From Marinobacterium jannaschii DSM 6295 (GTDB lineage Bacteria > Pseudomonadota > Gammaproteobacteria > Pseudomonadales > Balneatricaceae), in the NCBI RefSeq assembly GCF_000620085.1, contig NZ_JHVJ01000018.1:108766-172765 (forward strand): a stretch of DNA of 64,000 bases. Direction: 5' to 3'. This document shows positions 36,036 to 45,869 of the stretch, piece by piece. A program made the position numbers and the translations under genes. Under the pieces are notes generated by a model. It was given only the letters and a program-made list of their open reading frames with translations. It did not search any database and had not been told where the DNA came from. Each line of letters starts with the position of its first letter. The stretch's first letter is position 1.

Positions 36036-36223
36036 CGCTCCCACGCATCGGGACGGCGGAAACCTCACCTCATCGATCCGCCGTCCGGCTACCTCCTGGT
36101 AGTGAGGCGCTTAGCCTGCAGTATGGTTAAGGGTATTGGGATGAAGTGAGTTTTCACTTCAAGCATACGGCTCTTGTCATTGAATTATTGTTATTCCCGG
36201 GCTCCCTTGAGCCCGTTTTTTTT
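36036..36223 (+). ncRNA. Candidate iron-regulated small RNA, unit 3
   Basis: About 188 nt. Hairpin A has the 10-bp stem GGACGGCGGA (36051-36060)/TCCGCCGTCC (36077-36086), with TCACCTCA in the loop (36065-36072). Hairpin B is CTACC (36089-36093)/GGTAG (36098-36102). The 31-nt element is at 36154-36184, immediately before the terminator region. Stems differ from units 1 and 2 while the loop core is retained, which argues for a selected RNA structure. Transcription is predicted from promoter and terminator. Confidence 0.62.
36198..36223 (+). terminator. Intrinsic terminator of unit 3
   Basis: CGGGCTC/GAGCCCG with a CCTT loop, followed by eight T. Confidence 0.92.
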
Positions 36224-36396
36224 GTCTGTTCGCCACTTGCTGACGCAGATCCTGGTAAGGGTAAATCAGTACTTAAGTACTATTTATGACATATAAAACA
36301 TAGGGTTAGTCTCATAAGACTAATGTCCTTGTCTTATCCGGTTTGTACAAAGAGTGTTTATGCGAACCGTTTCTATTGCCTCATGGAAGAAGAAGT

Positions 36397-38010
36397 ATGG
36401 CGCTGAAAAACCTCTCCCTCTCTGCCAAGCTATGGCTGCTGGTCTCTGTTGCTGTGTGCGGAATGGTCGCGATTGAATTTAAATCTCTATACGAAGCCCG
36501 GCAGCAGGCGCTGAACGCACGCAAAGCAGAGATCCGGCATCTTGTAGAAAGCGCCCAGAGCCTGATTGAGGCCAGTTACAAGCAACATGGCGACTCCGAG
36601 GTGGCGAAAGAGCAAGCAAAAGAGCTGATTCGGCAGCTGAGATACGGAGAAAAAGGCTACTTCTGGGTCAACGATATGTCCTTGCGCCTGATCATGCACC
36701 CGCTGAAGCCGGACAAGGAGGGCCGTGATATGACCCAGGTCAGAGACGGTAGCGGGCGTTTTCACTGGCAGGCGATGCGAGAGCAGGTCGTTGCTTCGGG
36801 TAAGGGGTACGTGGCTTACAGCTTTAAGGCACCCTCTATCGATACGCCGAAAGATAAGCTCTCCTATGTATCCGGCTTTAAACCCTGGGGCTGGATGATC
36901 GGTACCGGTGTTTATATCGATGATATCGACGAGGAGTTTATGCAGCAGCTGATTGGCTCTACCATCGTGTTGCTTGTGGCGGTGGTGATGGTCGTGCTCT
37001 TCAGCTGGCGGATCATGGGAAATATCCTGCAGCCGGTTTACTTGCTGCAGCAGCGAATGCAAAAGGCGTCTGAAGGGGATTTACGGCAGCAGCCGGACGA
37101 TGGGCGTCAGGACGAGCTGGGAACGCTGATGCGCTCTTTCAATACCATGCTGGATAAGCAGGCGATGTTGCTGGGACAGCTGGGCAATGCTTCGGGTCAG
37201 CTGGGAGTCACCGTTGATGAATTGGTATCCAGTACCTCTCAGGTGCGGGTCGGTATTCAGGATCAGTACCTGCAGGTCGATCAGCTGGCAGCGGCAATGG
37301 ATGAGATGAGTGCGACCATTCAGGAAGTGGCAGGCCATGCCGCTCAGGCCAGTACAGCCGTGGCCCAGGCCAATGATGAGGCGCAGCAGGGTCATGAAAC
37401 CGTCGAACAGTCGATCGGGGCGACCCAGGCGCTGGCGGAGTCGATTAGCAATACTTCCAGCAGTATGCACCGGCTGGAGGAGCAGTGTACTAATATCGGC
37501 ACCGTCGTCGATGTAATCAATACGATCTCGGAGCAGACTAACCTGCTGGCGCTGAATGCGGCGATAGAGGCTGCGCGGGCCGGAGATCAGGGGCGTGGCT
37601 TCTCTGTGGTGGCGGACGAGGTACGCAGCCTGGCGCATCGTACCCAGCAATCTACGGTTGAGATTCACAGCATGATTCAGCTGTTGCAGGAGGAATCCCG
37701 CCGGGCAATCTCGGTGATGGAGACCAGCCTTCAGCAATCGGAGGACAGTGTGGATAAGGCGCGTCAGGCTGGTGGCTTGCTGGGGAATATCGTCAGCCAT
37801 ATCGCCGATATCAATGATATGAGCTTGCAGATCGCGACAGCGGCGGAGCAGCAGACAGCGGTGGCGGATGAGATGAGCCGCAACCTGCACAGTATTCGCA
37901 GTGTGGCGCAGGAAAGCAGCGAAGTGACCGATCTGTTGTCAGAGCGTAGCGGTAATCTGTCAGGGCTGATGGGAGATCTGGATCACAGCGTCTCCTCCTT
38001 CAGGGTATGA
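36397..38010 (+). CDS. Methyl-accepting chemotaxis protein with single Cache domain
   Basis: 537 residues from ATG 36397 (GGAAGAAGAAG upstream; a further upstream frame has no support). The first membrane segment is about 10-27; then comes a periplasmic sCache_2 domain with [20 protein letters not shown] and [15 protein letters not shown], a second membrane segment about 188-207, HAMP, and the signalling hairpin [20 protein letters not shown]. sCache_2 receptors usually bind small organic acids. The gene is single and follows the iron-regulated array. Confidence 0.94.
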   Translation: MALKNLSLSAKLWLLVSVAVCGMVAIEFKSLYEARQQALNARKAEIRHLVESAQSLIEASYKQHGDSEVAKEQAKELIRQLRYGEKGYFWVNDMSLRLIMHPLKPDKEGRDMTQVRDGSGRFHWQAMREQVVASGKGYVAYSFKAPSIDTPKDKLSYVSGFKPWGWMIGTGVYIDDIDEEFMQQLIGSTIVLLVAVVMVVLFSWRIMGNILQPVYLLQQRMQKASEGDLRQQPDDGRQDELGTLMRSFNTMLDKQAMLLGQLGNASGQLGVTVDELVSSTSQVRVGIQDQYLQVDQLAAAMDEMSATIQEVAGHAAQASTAVAQANDEAQQGHETVEQSIGATQALAESISNTSSSMHRLEEQCTNIGTVVDVINTISEQTNLLALNAAIEAARAGDQGRGFSVVADEVRSLAHRTQQSTVEIHSMIQLLQEESRRAISVMETSLQQSEDSVDKARQAGGLLGNIVSHIADINDMSLQIATAAEQQTAVADEMSRNLHSIRSVAQESSEVTDLLSERSGNLSGLMGDLDHSVSSFRV

Positions 38011-38034
38011 GTCGCCAGGCTCCCTAATTCAGCA

Positions 38035-38069
38035 TAAAAAAACGGGCATCAGATGATGCCCGTTTTTTT
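38035..38069. terminator. Bidirectional intrinsic terminator
   Basis: AACGGGCATC/GATGCCCGTT forms a 10-bp stem with an AGAT loop, with A-run before and T-run after. It serves the chemoreceptor (plus) and the aminotransferase (minus). Confidence 0.92.
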
Positions 38070-38088
38070 GTCGGTTACAGTGCTGTTC

Positions 38089-39276
38089 TCAGCCTGCCAG
38101 GGCTTTCTTAATACGGCCCAGCGCATCTTCCAGCACTTCCATGCTGGTTGCGAACGAGAGACGCATATTACCAGGCGCACCGAAAGCGGAGCCTGGCACC
38201 AGCGCAACGCCAGCTTCGCCCAGCAGGAATTCAGCCAGAGCGATATCGTCTTCGAAGCGGTCATCGTTATCGATGATCTGCTGGAAGCTTGGGAACGCAT
38301 AGAAAGTGCCATCCGCCGGAATGCACTCTACACCCTCGATCTCATTCAGGCTGCTTACCACGAAGTCGTGACGCTGTTTGAACGCTACGATCATCTCGGC
38401 GACACACTCCTGATCACCTTCCAGTGCGGCCTGAGCCGCGACCTGAGAGATCGAGGTCGGGTTGGAGGTGCTCTGGGACTGGATCTTCTTCATCGCACCA
38501 ATCAGCTTAGCCGGGCCAGCGGCATAGCCGATACGCCATCCTGTCATGGAGTAGGCCTTGGAAACACCGTTCAGTACGATCGTACGGTCATACAGCTCAG
38601 GGCAGGCGTTGAGGATATTGACGAAAGGCGCATCGTTAAAACGGATGTGCTCGTACATATCATCGGTCGCGACCAGAACCTGCGGATGCTTCAGCAGCAC
38701 TTCGGCCAGGGCTTTCAGCTCGGCTTCAGTGTACGCAACGCCGGTCGGGTTAGACGGGCTGTTTAGTACTACCAACCGGGTCTTTTCCGTGATTGCCGCT
38801 TCCAACTGCTCAGGCGTCATTTTGAAACGCTGCGCCTGGGTAGTCGTCACGATAACCGGCGTCGCGTCAGCCATGATCACCATATCCGGGTAAGAAACCC
38901 AGTAAGGCGCAGGCACGATCACTTCGTCGCCTTCGTTTAGCAGGGCCAGGGACAGGTTGAAGAAGCTCTGCTTACCGCCGCAGGAAACCAGAATCTGGTT
39001 AGCTTCGTAGTTCAGTCCGTTATCACGACTGAACTTTTCAATAATCGCTTTCTTTAATGCTGGGGTGCCGTCTACAGCGGTGTATTTGGTAAAACCTTCC
39101 TGCAGAGCCTGAACTGCCGCCGCTTTGATATGCTCGGGCGTATCAAAGTCGGGTTCGCCGGCGCCCAGGCCAATAATGTTCTTACCTGCCGCGCGCAGTT
39201 CAGCTGCGCGGTTGGTTACCGCCAGCGTCGGTGAAGGTTTGATGTTATTCACGCGGTCTGAAAGTTGAACGTTCAA
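38089..39276 (-). CDS. PLP-dependent aspartate/aromatic aminotransferase (class I, AspC/AspB-like)
   Basis: 395 residues. Class Ib aminotransferase features: GLGAGEPDFDTPEHIKAA, NSPSNPTGV and the PLP lysine in NGVSKAYSMTGWRIGY; the arginine near RLSFATSMEVLEDAL binds the substrate carboxylate. It probably makes aspartate from oxaloacetate and glutamate. It is divergent from uvrB, the same pairing seen in Pseudomonas aeruginosa. Confidence 0.93.
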   Translation of the reverse strand: MNVQLSDRVNNIKPSPTLAVTNRAAELRAAGKNIIGLGAGEPDFDTPEHIKAAAVQALQEGFTKYTAVDGTPALKKAIIEKFSRDNGLNYEANQILVSCGGKQSFFNLSLALLNEGDEVIVPAPYWVSYPDMVIMADATPVIVTTTQAQRFKMTPEQLEAAITEKTRLVVLNSPSNPTGVAYTEAELKALAEVLLKHPQVLVATDDMYEHIRFNDAPFVNILNACPELYDRTIVLNGVSKAYSMTGWRIGYAAGPAKLIGAMKKIQSQSTSNPTSISQVAAQAALEGDQECVAEMIVAFKQRHDFVVSSLNEIEGVECIPADGTFYAFPSFQQIIDNDDRFEDDIALAEFLLGEAGVALVPGSAFGAPGNMRLSFATSMEVLEDALGRIKKALAG

Positions 39277-39651
39277 GCCTAGTTCCTCTCAAAGAGTACC
39301 CAACATTTAAAGATGTAGTCGCCGGAAACGCCACAGGGTCTGAAACTGCCGCTGTCCGATCCCCCTGCTGCAACCATACGGGTGTATTGTTGTTACTGGT
39401 GCAGGCAAGGGTTAAACGACTGATTTTATTAAAACCGGTTCATGATACAGCAAAGCGATTAAGGACTGCATCCCGGATAGGGGAAAAATAGCCCTGATTG
39501 CAAACAAAATTTCTTATGGACTAATTAGTTTTTTCAGAATTTTATTCGTCGGTAACCGCTGGTTGTTCTGGTGTGGATAACTATAGCCCATGCTGAACAG
39601 CGGCGATCAAGGGCGTATACTAGGCGGCTGAATTGAAGAACGGGTCCGGCG
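39277..39651. other. Divergent intergenic region, aminotransferase and uvrB
   Basis: A possible uvrB promoter is CTGAAC (39593-39598), a 17-base spacer and TATACT (39616-39621). I see no CTGT-N8-ACAG LexA site. An AT-rich stretch near 39500-39545 may hold the aminotransferase promoter. No gene is recognised. Confidence 0.45.
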
Positions 39652-41673
39652 ATGAAAGAACGCTTTAAGATACAGTCAAACTTTGCGCCTTCCGGTGATC
39701 AGCCGACGGCGATTCGTGAACTGGTGGATGGCATCGAGTCCGGCCTGACAGCCCAGACCCTGCTGGGGGTGACCGGCTCAGGTAAGACCTTCACCATTGC
39801 CAATGTGATCGCAGAAGTGCAGCGTCCCACTATTATCATGGCGCATAACAAGACACTGGCCGCGCAGCTTTACGGTGAGTTTAAAGAGTTCTTTCCGGAT
39901 AATGCCGTAGAGTATTTCGTTTCTTACTATGACTACTATCAGCCGGAAGCCTATGTGCCTTCTTCTGATACCTTTATCGAGAAAGATGCGTCAATCAATG
40001 ATCATATAGAGCAGATGCGGCTCTCGGCGACCAAGGCGTTGCTGGAGCGTGAGGACGCCATCATTGTGGCTACCGTATCGGCGATCTATGGTCTGGGTGA
40101 TCCCCAGTCCTATCTCAGTATGATGCTGCATATCGACCGCGGCGATATGATCGATCAGCGACAGATCCTGCGTCGCCTGGCGGAGCTGCAATATACCCGC
40201 AACGATGTGGAGCTGCATCGCGGCACCTACCGCGTGCGTGGTGATGTGATCGATGTTTTCCCGGCTGAATCGGAGAAGGAAGCGATTCGCATCGAGTTGT
40301 TCGACGAAGAAGTGGATCAGATCAGCTACTTCGATCCGCTCACCGGTGAAGTGCTGGCCCGGGTGCCGCGCGCCACTATCTATCCGAAGACCCACTATGT
40401 CACCCCGCGAGAGGTGTTGGTGGCCGCGGTGGATAAGATTAAGGACGAGCTGCATGAGCGGCTGAAGCAGTTGCGGGATAACAATAAGCTGGTGGAGGCG
40501 CAGCGCCTCGAACAACGCACCATGTACGATATGGAGATGATTATGGAGCTGGGTTACTGCTCCGGAATCGAGAACTACTCCCGCTATCTATCTGGCCGTG
40601 AGCCTGGCGCCGCGCCGCCGACACTGTATGACTACCTGCCAGCCAACTCTCTGCTGGTGATCGACGAATCCCACGTTACGGTGCCGCAGATCGGAGCCAT
40701 GTACCGGGGCGACCGCTCCCGCAAGGAGACCCTGGTGGAGTACGGTTTCCGCTTGCCATCGGCACTGGATAACCGGCCGATGAAGTTTGAGGAGTGGGAG
40801 ATGAACTCCCCCCAGGCGATCTTCGTTTCCGCCACGCCGAGCAAGTATGAAGCAGCCAACCAGCAGCAGGTGGTAGAGCAGGTGGTGCGTCCGACCGGCC
40901 TGGTTGACCCTGTTGTTGAAGTCCGTCCTGCCACGACTCAGGTGGATGATCTGTTGTCGGAGATCCGCAAGGTGGTGGTGAAAAAAGAGCGGGTGGTGGT
41001 GACCGTACTGACCAAGCGGATGGCCGAGGATCTGACTGAATATCTGGATGAGCATGGGGTGAGGGTGCGTTACCTGCACTCGGATATCGATACCGTCGAA
41101 CGGGTTGAGATTATCCGCGACCTGCGTATCGGCGAGTTCGATGTGCTGGTGGGAATCAACCTGTTGCGAGAGGGGATCGATATGCCGGAGGTCTCCCTGG
41201 TAACGATACTCGATGCCGACAAGGAGGGGTTCCTGCGCTCCGATACCTCGATGATTCAGACCATCGGCCGGGCAGCGCGTAACGTTAACGGTCGCGCTAT
41301 CCTTTATGCCGATCGCATAACCGGCTCGATGCAGCGGGCGATGGATGAAACCGAGCGTCGTCGCGAAAAGCAGATCAGCTACAACGAAGAGCATGGTATT
41401 ACCCCGCGGGGAATCCATAAATCCGTCGCCGATATTATGGAGGGGGCGGCCACTGTGCCGGGTAAGAAATCCAGCCGGGGTGGTAAGAAAGTGGCTGAAG
41501 AGGCTGCAGAATACAGCGTGGATGTGGCGACAATGTCCGCTTCGGAACTGGCTAAAGCCATGACCCTGCTGGAAGACAAGATGTATGAAGCGGCGAAAAA
41601 CCTGGAGTTTGAAAAAGCAGCCAACTACCGCGATCAGCTGGAAGCTCTGAAGCACTCCGGTGCCGGAGGCTAA
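39652..41673 (+). CDS. uvrB: Excinuclease ABC subunit B
   Basis: 673 residues, the standard length. It is the DNA-damage-loading helicase-like subunit of nucleotide excision repair. Motifs include Walker [10 protein letters not shown] near residue 40, the beta-hairpin region [20 protein letters not shown], the DESH box (LLVIDESHV), motif [11 protein letters not shown], and the C-terminal UVR domain ([23 protein letters not shown]). The start ATG 39652 is preceded by a weak ribosome site. Confidence 0.98.
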   Translation: MKERFKIQSNFAPSGDQPTAIRELVDGIESGLTAQTLLGVTGSGKTFTIANVIAEVQRPTIIMAHNKTLAAQLYGEFKEFFPDNAVEYFVSYYDYYQPEAYVPSSDTFIEKDASINDHIEQMRLSATKALLEREDAIIVATVSAIYGLGDPQSYLSMMLHIDRGDMIDQRQILRRLAELQYTRNDVELHRGTYRVRGDVIDVFPAESEKEAIRIELFDEEVDQISYFDPLTGEVLARVPRATIYPKTHYVTPREVLVAAVDKIKDELHERLKQLRDNNKLVEAQRLEQRTMYDMEMIMELGYCSGIENYSRYLSGREPGAAPPTLYDYLPANSLLVIDESHVTVPQIGAMYRGDRSRKETLVEYGFRLPSALDNRPMKFEEWEMNSPQAIFVSATPSKYEAANQQQVVEQVVRPTGLVDPVVEVRPATTQVDDLLSEIRKVVVKKERVVVTVLTKRMAEDLTEYLDEHGVRVRYLHSDIDTVERVEIIRDLRIGEFDVLVGINLLREGIDMPEVSLVTILDADKEGFLRSDTSMIQTIGRAARNVNGRAILYADRITGSMQRAMDETERRREKQISYNEEHGITPRGIHKSVADIMEGAATVPGKKSSRGGKKVAEEAAEYSVDVATMSASELAKAMTLLEDKMYEAAKNLEFEKAANYRDQLEALKHSGAGG

Positions 41674-42018
41674 AAAGGGTTGGCTGGCCGGGCAGTCTGT
41701 TGTTCAGGCTGTCCGGGGCCGCCTGATTATCTCACTTCGCTGAATACTGCAGCTTTCCTCTTAAAGTTCCCTTACAAACCCTGATTCAGATTGTTACAGA
41801 TAGCAGACGTATTTATCGTCGAGTGTATATAATTTGACCGGTTTGTTAGACATTCGTCTCATCACTGCTATTACTTGATGGATAGCCGGTGTTGTACGCA
41901 CAATGTACAAATCGCCGGCGCGAAGGGAGGTTGCAGGCAGAAAGACGACTCAGCCTGATACAGTTCGTCTCCCATTGTGTCGCCGAATTACAGAACTCTT
42001 TGAAGGGGAGAGCACTGT
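41674..42018. other. Intergenic region upstream of porin
   Basis: It contains a TATAAT-like -10 at 41828-41833 and a 6-7-6 inverted repeat TTGTAC/GTACAA (41892-41910), a possible operator. No gene is recognised. Confidence 0.4.
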
Positions 42019-43260
42019 ATGAAGATGCAAGCCACACTTATATCCGCCGCCATTGCGGCATCCATCATTGCCACACCATCCGTCGAGGCCGGAGCCTCAG
42101 AGATCGATATGCTCCGGGCAGAGATTCAGCGCCTGACCAACCGGGTGAATCAGCTCGAAAGTCAGTCCATTCGCACCGAACAGCAGGCCGCAGAAGCCGA
42201 ATCCAAAGCTGAGCAGGCGATGGCGACAGCCGATCACAAGGTTTCCTCGGGCAATGATAAAATCCGGGTCTCGGTCTCCGGCCATATTAACCGGGCGCTG
42301 ATGGTGGCCGACGATGGTCAGGAGTCCGATTTCTACCACGTCGATAATGATTCCTCCTCGACCCGTATCCGTTTTCTCGGCGAAGGCGATGTCAGCCCGA
42401 ACTTTACGGTCGGAACCGCCTTTGAGGCAGAATTTGAATCCAACTCCACCGCCACTGTAAATCAGAACGCGAAATCGGACGTCAATTCGCCGGACTTTAA
42501 AGAGCGCCGGCTGGAGTTCTACTTCGATCACACCGCCTGGGGGCGAATCTGGGTCGGCCAGGGCTGGACCGCCAGTGAAGATACCTCCGAATATGATCTC
42601 TCTGGCACCGCGCTGGCAGGCTATTCAAGTACGGCTGATATCGCCGGGGGGATTCTGTTCCGGGATAGTGCAGGCAACCTGACGGGGGATTCCGTCGGTG
42701 CCGTGTTCGTCAATATGGACGGGCTGGGGCGTGCCGACCGAATTCGCTATGACACACCGGAGCTGGCCGGGTTGCAGTTATCCGCCAGTGCGGTAGAGGA
42801 CGACGCCTGGGATCTGGCACTGAAATACGGTGCCGATTATGGCGCTACTAAGGTAGTCGGGGCCATCGCTTACTCAGATCCGGCTTCCTCCAGTGTTGAT
42901 AACACCGTCAATGGCTCGGTATCGGTACTGTTTGGCAGCGGCCTGAACCTGACCTTTGCCGCCGGGCAGCAAGAGCTGAGCGGTGGCGGCGATGATCCGA
43001 GCTTCTACTACGGTAAGCTGGGCTATATCACCCGCCTTAGCTCTGCTGGCAGCACGGCGTTTTCCATCGACTACCACCATACTGAAGATATCCTGACCGC
43101 AGGTGATGAAGGCAAGAGTATCGGCCTGCAGGCGGTGCAGAACTTCGATGACTGGGCCACTGAAGGTTATATCGGCTACCGCAACTACGAGCTGGAACGC
43201 ACCACCGGCAATGTACAGGATGTCGATGCACTGATCGCCGGTGCACGGGTTAAATTCTAG
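42019..43260 (+). CDS. Outer-membrane porin with N-terminal coiled-coil
   Basis: 413 residues with a signal peptide (about 1-25). Residues 30-75 form a coiled-coil (LRAEIQRLTNRVNQLESQ) that may tether to peptidoglycan or stabilise trimers. The remainder is a beta-barrel with the strand pattern KIRVSVSGHINRALM at its start and a C-terminal ALIAGARVKF ending in Phe, the usual BAM signal. It resembles Gram-negative porins; the substrate is not predictable. GAAGGGGAG precedes the ATG. Confidence 0.88.
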   Translation: MKMQATLISAAIAASIIATPSVEAGASEIDMLRAEIQRLTNRVNQLESQSIRTEQQAAEAESKAEQAMATADHKVSSGNDKIRVSVSGHINRALMVADDGQESDFYHVDNDSSSTRIRFLGEGDVSPNFTVGTAFEAEFESNSTATVNQNAKSDVNSPDFKERRLEFYFDHTAWGRIWVGQGWTASEDTSEYDLSGTALAGYSSTADIAGGILFRDSAGNLTGDSVGAVFVNMDGLGRADRIRYDTPELAGLQLSASAVEDDAWDLALKYGADYGATKVVGAIAYSDPASSSVDNTVNGSVSVLFGSGLNLTFAAGQQELSGGGDDPSFYYGKLGYITRLSSAGSTAFSIDYHHTEDILTAGDEGKSIGLQAVQNFDDWATEGYIGYRNYELERTTGNVQDVDALIAGARVKF

Positions 43261-43269
43261 GGGAATGCC

Positions 43270-43440
43270 ATGAGATTAAGGATAATGCTGATGCTGTCTC
43301 TGTTACTGCTGTCGCTTGGCGGCTGCAGTGCCGCGAAGTCCTATCAGTATCACAGCGACAGGGAGATCCCCGAGGGCCCCGGACTGATCAGTGGTCAGCA
43401 CGGCTCCTTCAAGTTGCGACCGATATCGCTCGGCGAATAG
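43270..43440 (+). CDS. Small lipoprotein, 56 aa
   Basis: Reading ATG 43270 to TAG 43438-43440 gives 56 residues: a short signal (MRLRIMLMLSLLLLSL) ending in lipobox LGGC, then a 37-residue mature tail that starts CSAAKSYQYHSDR and ends SLGE. It is below common length cutoffs but has a convincing lipoprotein signal, no internal stop and a terminator at 43459. It lies 9 bases after the porin, so probably the same transcript. Function unknown. Confidence 0.7.
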   Translation: MRLRIMLMLSLLLLSLGGCSAAKSYQYHSDREIPEGPGLISGQHGSFKLRPISLGE

Positions 43441-43458
43441 TTTTACCGCTGATCGATC

Positions 43459-43502
43459 TCCCGGACTGGCCGTTTAGGTCCGTCAGTCCGGGACTATTTT
43501 TC
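43459..43502 (+). terminator. Intrinsic terminator of porin-lipoprotein unit
   Basis: CCCGGACTG (43460-43468) pairs with CAGTCCGGG (43484-43492); a TATTTTT tract follows at about 43495. Confidence 0.75.
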
Positions 43503-43540
43503 TCAGTGAGGCTGATTGTTTAAGGCTTTGCTGCTGGTAT

Positions 43541-43566
43541 TCCATCTCCATCTCCATCTCCATCTC
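43541..43566 (+). repeat. Short hexanucleotide repeat (TCCATC)
   Basis: Four consecutive TCCATC units and a partial one lie in the gap before the sensor kinase gene. Confidence 0.8.
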
Positions 43567-43660
43567 TCATCCCCCGTCTTCCGTCTCCAGATTTAGGATA
43601 AATTGTGAATATCCCGCCGCAGAATGGCATCGTTGCACGGACTTCTTCATACTGCCTGCC

Positions 43661-45148
43661 ATGCGAATGGGTATTATCACAAAAATGGTTCTGGTGTTTC
43701 TGGCTACCAATATTCTGTTGGTGGGGGCTATGGCCGTGGCTATGCGGCTGAATTTCCAGAAAGGCTTTAACGACTATCTCACCGAGACTGAAATGGCCCG
43801 TCTGGACAATACGGTTGCGGATCTCTCCAATGCCTATCGGCGGGAAGGCTCCTGGGAGTTTGTCCGCCGTAATCATCGTCTATGGTCACGTTTCCTGCCG
43901 TCAGATAACGCGCATATAGCTGGCGAGTCTGGTTCCCCTGTGGACTCACTACGGCCGCTTTATCCGCCGGCTCCGGCCCGGCTTGGAGCGCAGCTTCCCT
44001 CCGGAAGCGCGCGCGAAAGGCCGCTCCGGCGTCTGCCGCCGCCACCTGATGACCAAACCGGACTCAGTGCGCGGCTCCGTTTACTTGATGCTGGCAAAAA
44101 CTACCTTATCGGTCCGCCGGATGTCCGTGGTAATGCGGCCCTGCGTGCCATTGAGCTTGACGATGAGATTGTCGGCTGGCTTAGCCTGACGCCGATTACT
44201 GTGCCGACCTCCAGTCTGGATCGGAGCTTTCGTGATGAGCAGTTGAGTGCGGTGTATCCCATCGCCATCGGTGCTTTATTACTATCACTGCTGATCGGTA
44301 TTCCGCTGGGACGCTATCTGTTAAGGCCGGTGAAAGCACTGGCAACTGGCGCTCATTCACTCACCCAGGGGGATTTCAAGACCCGACTGGATATACAGCG
44401 ACGTGATGAACTGGGGCAGTTGGCAGAAGACTTCAATGTACTGGCAAAAACCCTGCAACAGAATGAGCTACTGCGGCGACAGGGAATGGCAGACGTATCT
44501 CATGAGCTGCGTACGCCACTGGCTTTGCTCCAGGGCGAGATCGAGGCGATGCAGGATGGTATCCGGCCGGTTGATCAGAATCAGCTGTCCAAGCTACATA
44601 ACTCCAATACTCAGTTAAGCAGGTTGGTCGATGATCTCTATGACCTGGCGCTGACTGATGCAGGTGCTCTGAACTATCGCAAAGAATCGCTCGATCTGGC
44701 GGAGGTAATTCAGCAATCAGCTGAAGCAGCTGATTATCGTCTCAGTCAGGCGGGACTGACATTGCAACACAGGATCCCCTCACTGCCTGGTGTTTCAGGG
44801 GATGCCCGCCGGTTGCGTCAGGTTTTTGATAACCTGCTGAAAAACAGTCGGCGCTATACCGATGCAGGCGGAGAAGTACGCATCAGTGCCTGGCGGGATG
44901 ACAGTTGGGTCTGTATCAGGATTGAGGATTCCGCACCGGCGGTAGCGGAAGAAAACCTGCCGCACTTATTCGATCGCTTCTATCGGGCGGAAGGTTCCCG
45001 CAACCGGGCCTTTGGCGGGGCAGGCCTGGGGCTGGCGATTTGCCGGAATATTGTAGATGCCCATCAGGGGCAGATTAGTGCAAGGGAATCGACGCTGGGT
45101 GGACTGCAGGTTGATATCAGACTGCCTGGCACTGACTCAGCTAGATAA
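43661..45148 (+). CDS. BaeS-like sensor histidine kinase
   Basis: 495 residues. The first membrane segment is about 8-28, a periplasmic loop rich in Pro/Arg follows (about 95-135), and the second membrane segment is about 198-217. Then come HAMP, the phospho-acceptor His281 in ADVSHELRTPL, an N box in FDNLLKNSRRYT, and G boxes ending GGAGLGLAICRNIVDAH. The output partner follows 25 bases later and is clearly BaeR-like. The system probably senses envelope stress or toxic compounds. Confidence 0.92.
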   Translation: MRMGIITKMVLVFLATNILLVGAMAVAMRLNFQKGFNDYLTETEMARLDNTVADLSNAYRREGSWEFVRRNHRLWSRFLPSDNAHIAGESGSPVDSLRPLYPPAPARLGAQLPSGSARERPLRRLPPPPDDQTGLSARLRLLDAGKNYLIGPPDVRGNAALRAIELDDEIVGWLSLTPITVPTSSLDRSFRDEQLSAVYPIAIGALLLSLLIGIPLGRYLLRPVKALATGAHSLTQGDFKTRLDIQRRDELGQLAEDFNVLAKTLQQNELLRRQGMADVSHELRTPLALLQGEIEAMQDGIRPVDQNQLSKLHNSNTQLSRLVDDLYDLALTDAGALNYRKESLDLAEVIQQSAEAADYRLSQAGLTLQHRIPSLPGVSGDARRLRQVFDNLLKNSRRYTDAGGEVRISAWRDDSWVCIRIEDSAPAVAEENLPHLFDRFYRAEGSRNRAFGGAGLGLAICRNIVDAHQGQISARESTLGGLQVDIRLPGTDSAR

Positions 45149-45173
45149 ATTTGGTGAAAGGTAAAAAGACGCT

Positions 45174-45869
45174 ATGAGTGATAAAGCGCAGATATTAGTC
45201 GTTGAAGATGAGATCGGTCTGGCGGAGCTGCTGCAAGACTACCTCATTAATTCAGATTACAGCGTACATCTGTTGCATGAAGGGCTAGGTGTTGTTGAGT
45301 GGATACGGGCAAATAATCCCGCGCTGGTCGTTTTGGACCTGATGTTGCCAGGAAAAGATGGTACGGAAATTTGTCGGGAGGTACGTAATTTCTCCCAGGT
45401 GCCGATTATTATGACGACAGCACGGGTAGAAGAGATTGATCGGTTGCTGGGGCTGGAGCTGGGGGCTGATGACTATGTTTGCAAGCCATACAGTCCTCGC
45501 GAAGTCGTGGCCCGGGTAAAAACGGTGCTGCGGCGGGTAGCGTCTGTGGTGGAAGCCTCTGCCTCAGATTGCAATCCGATCAGGCTGGATGAAAGTACCT
45601 TTATGGCAACGATCGCAAACCAGCCACTAGAGTTAACGCCGGTAGAGTTTCGCCTGTTGAAGGCCTTCGTGGCCCAGCCGGGCAGGGTGTTTTCACGCGG
45701 GCATCTGATGGAGAGTCTGTATACCGACAGCCGGGTTGTCAGTGACCGCACCGTCGATACCCACGTCAAGAACCTGCGTAAAAAGATGCTCAGCCTGCTG
45801 CCGGATCAGGAGATAATACACTCCATCTATGGTGTAGGTTACAAGCTTGAAATACAGCCATTATCTTAG
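45174..45869 (+). CDS. BaeR-like OmpR-family response regulator
   Basis: 231 residues. The receiver has Glu11/Asp12 and phospho-acceptor Asp55 in LVVLDLMLPGKDG. The stretch EEIDRLLGLELGADDYVCKP and the following SPREVVARVKTVLRR are very close to E. coli BaeR. A winged-helix domain (about 130-228) ends ...SIYGVGYKLE. It pairs with the upstream kinase. The stop overlaps the 3' end of the opposite DUF1566 gene by 9 bases. Confidence 0.94.
   Translation: MSDKAQILVVEDEIGLAELLQDYLINSDYSVHLLHEGLGVVEWIRANNPALVVLDLMLPGKDGTEICREVRNFSQVPIIMTTARVEEIDRLLGLELGADDYVCKPYSPREVVARVKTVLRRVASVVEASASDCNPIRLDESTFMATIANQPLELTPVEFRLLKAFVAQPGRVFSRGHLMESLYTDSRVVSDRTVDTHVKNLRKKMLSLLPDQEIIHSIYGVGYKLEIQPLS

Noticed and set aside
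39277..39651. LexA box upstream of uvrB
   Set aside because: No CTGT-N8-ACAG sequence in the gap.
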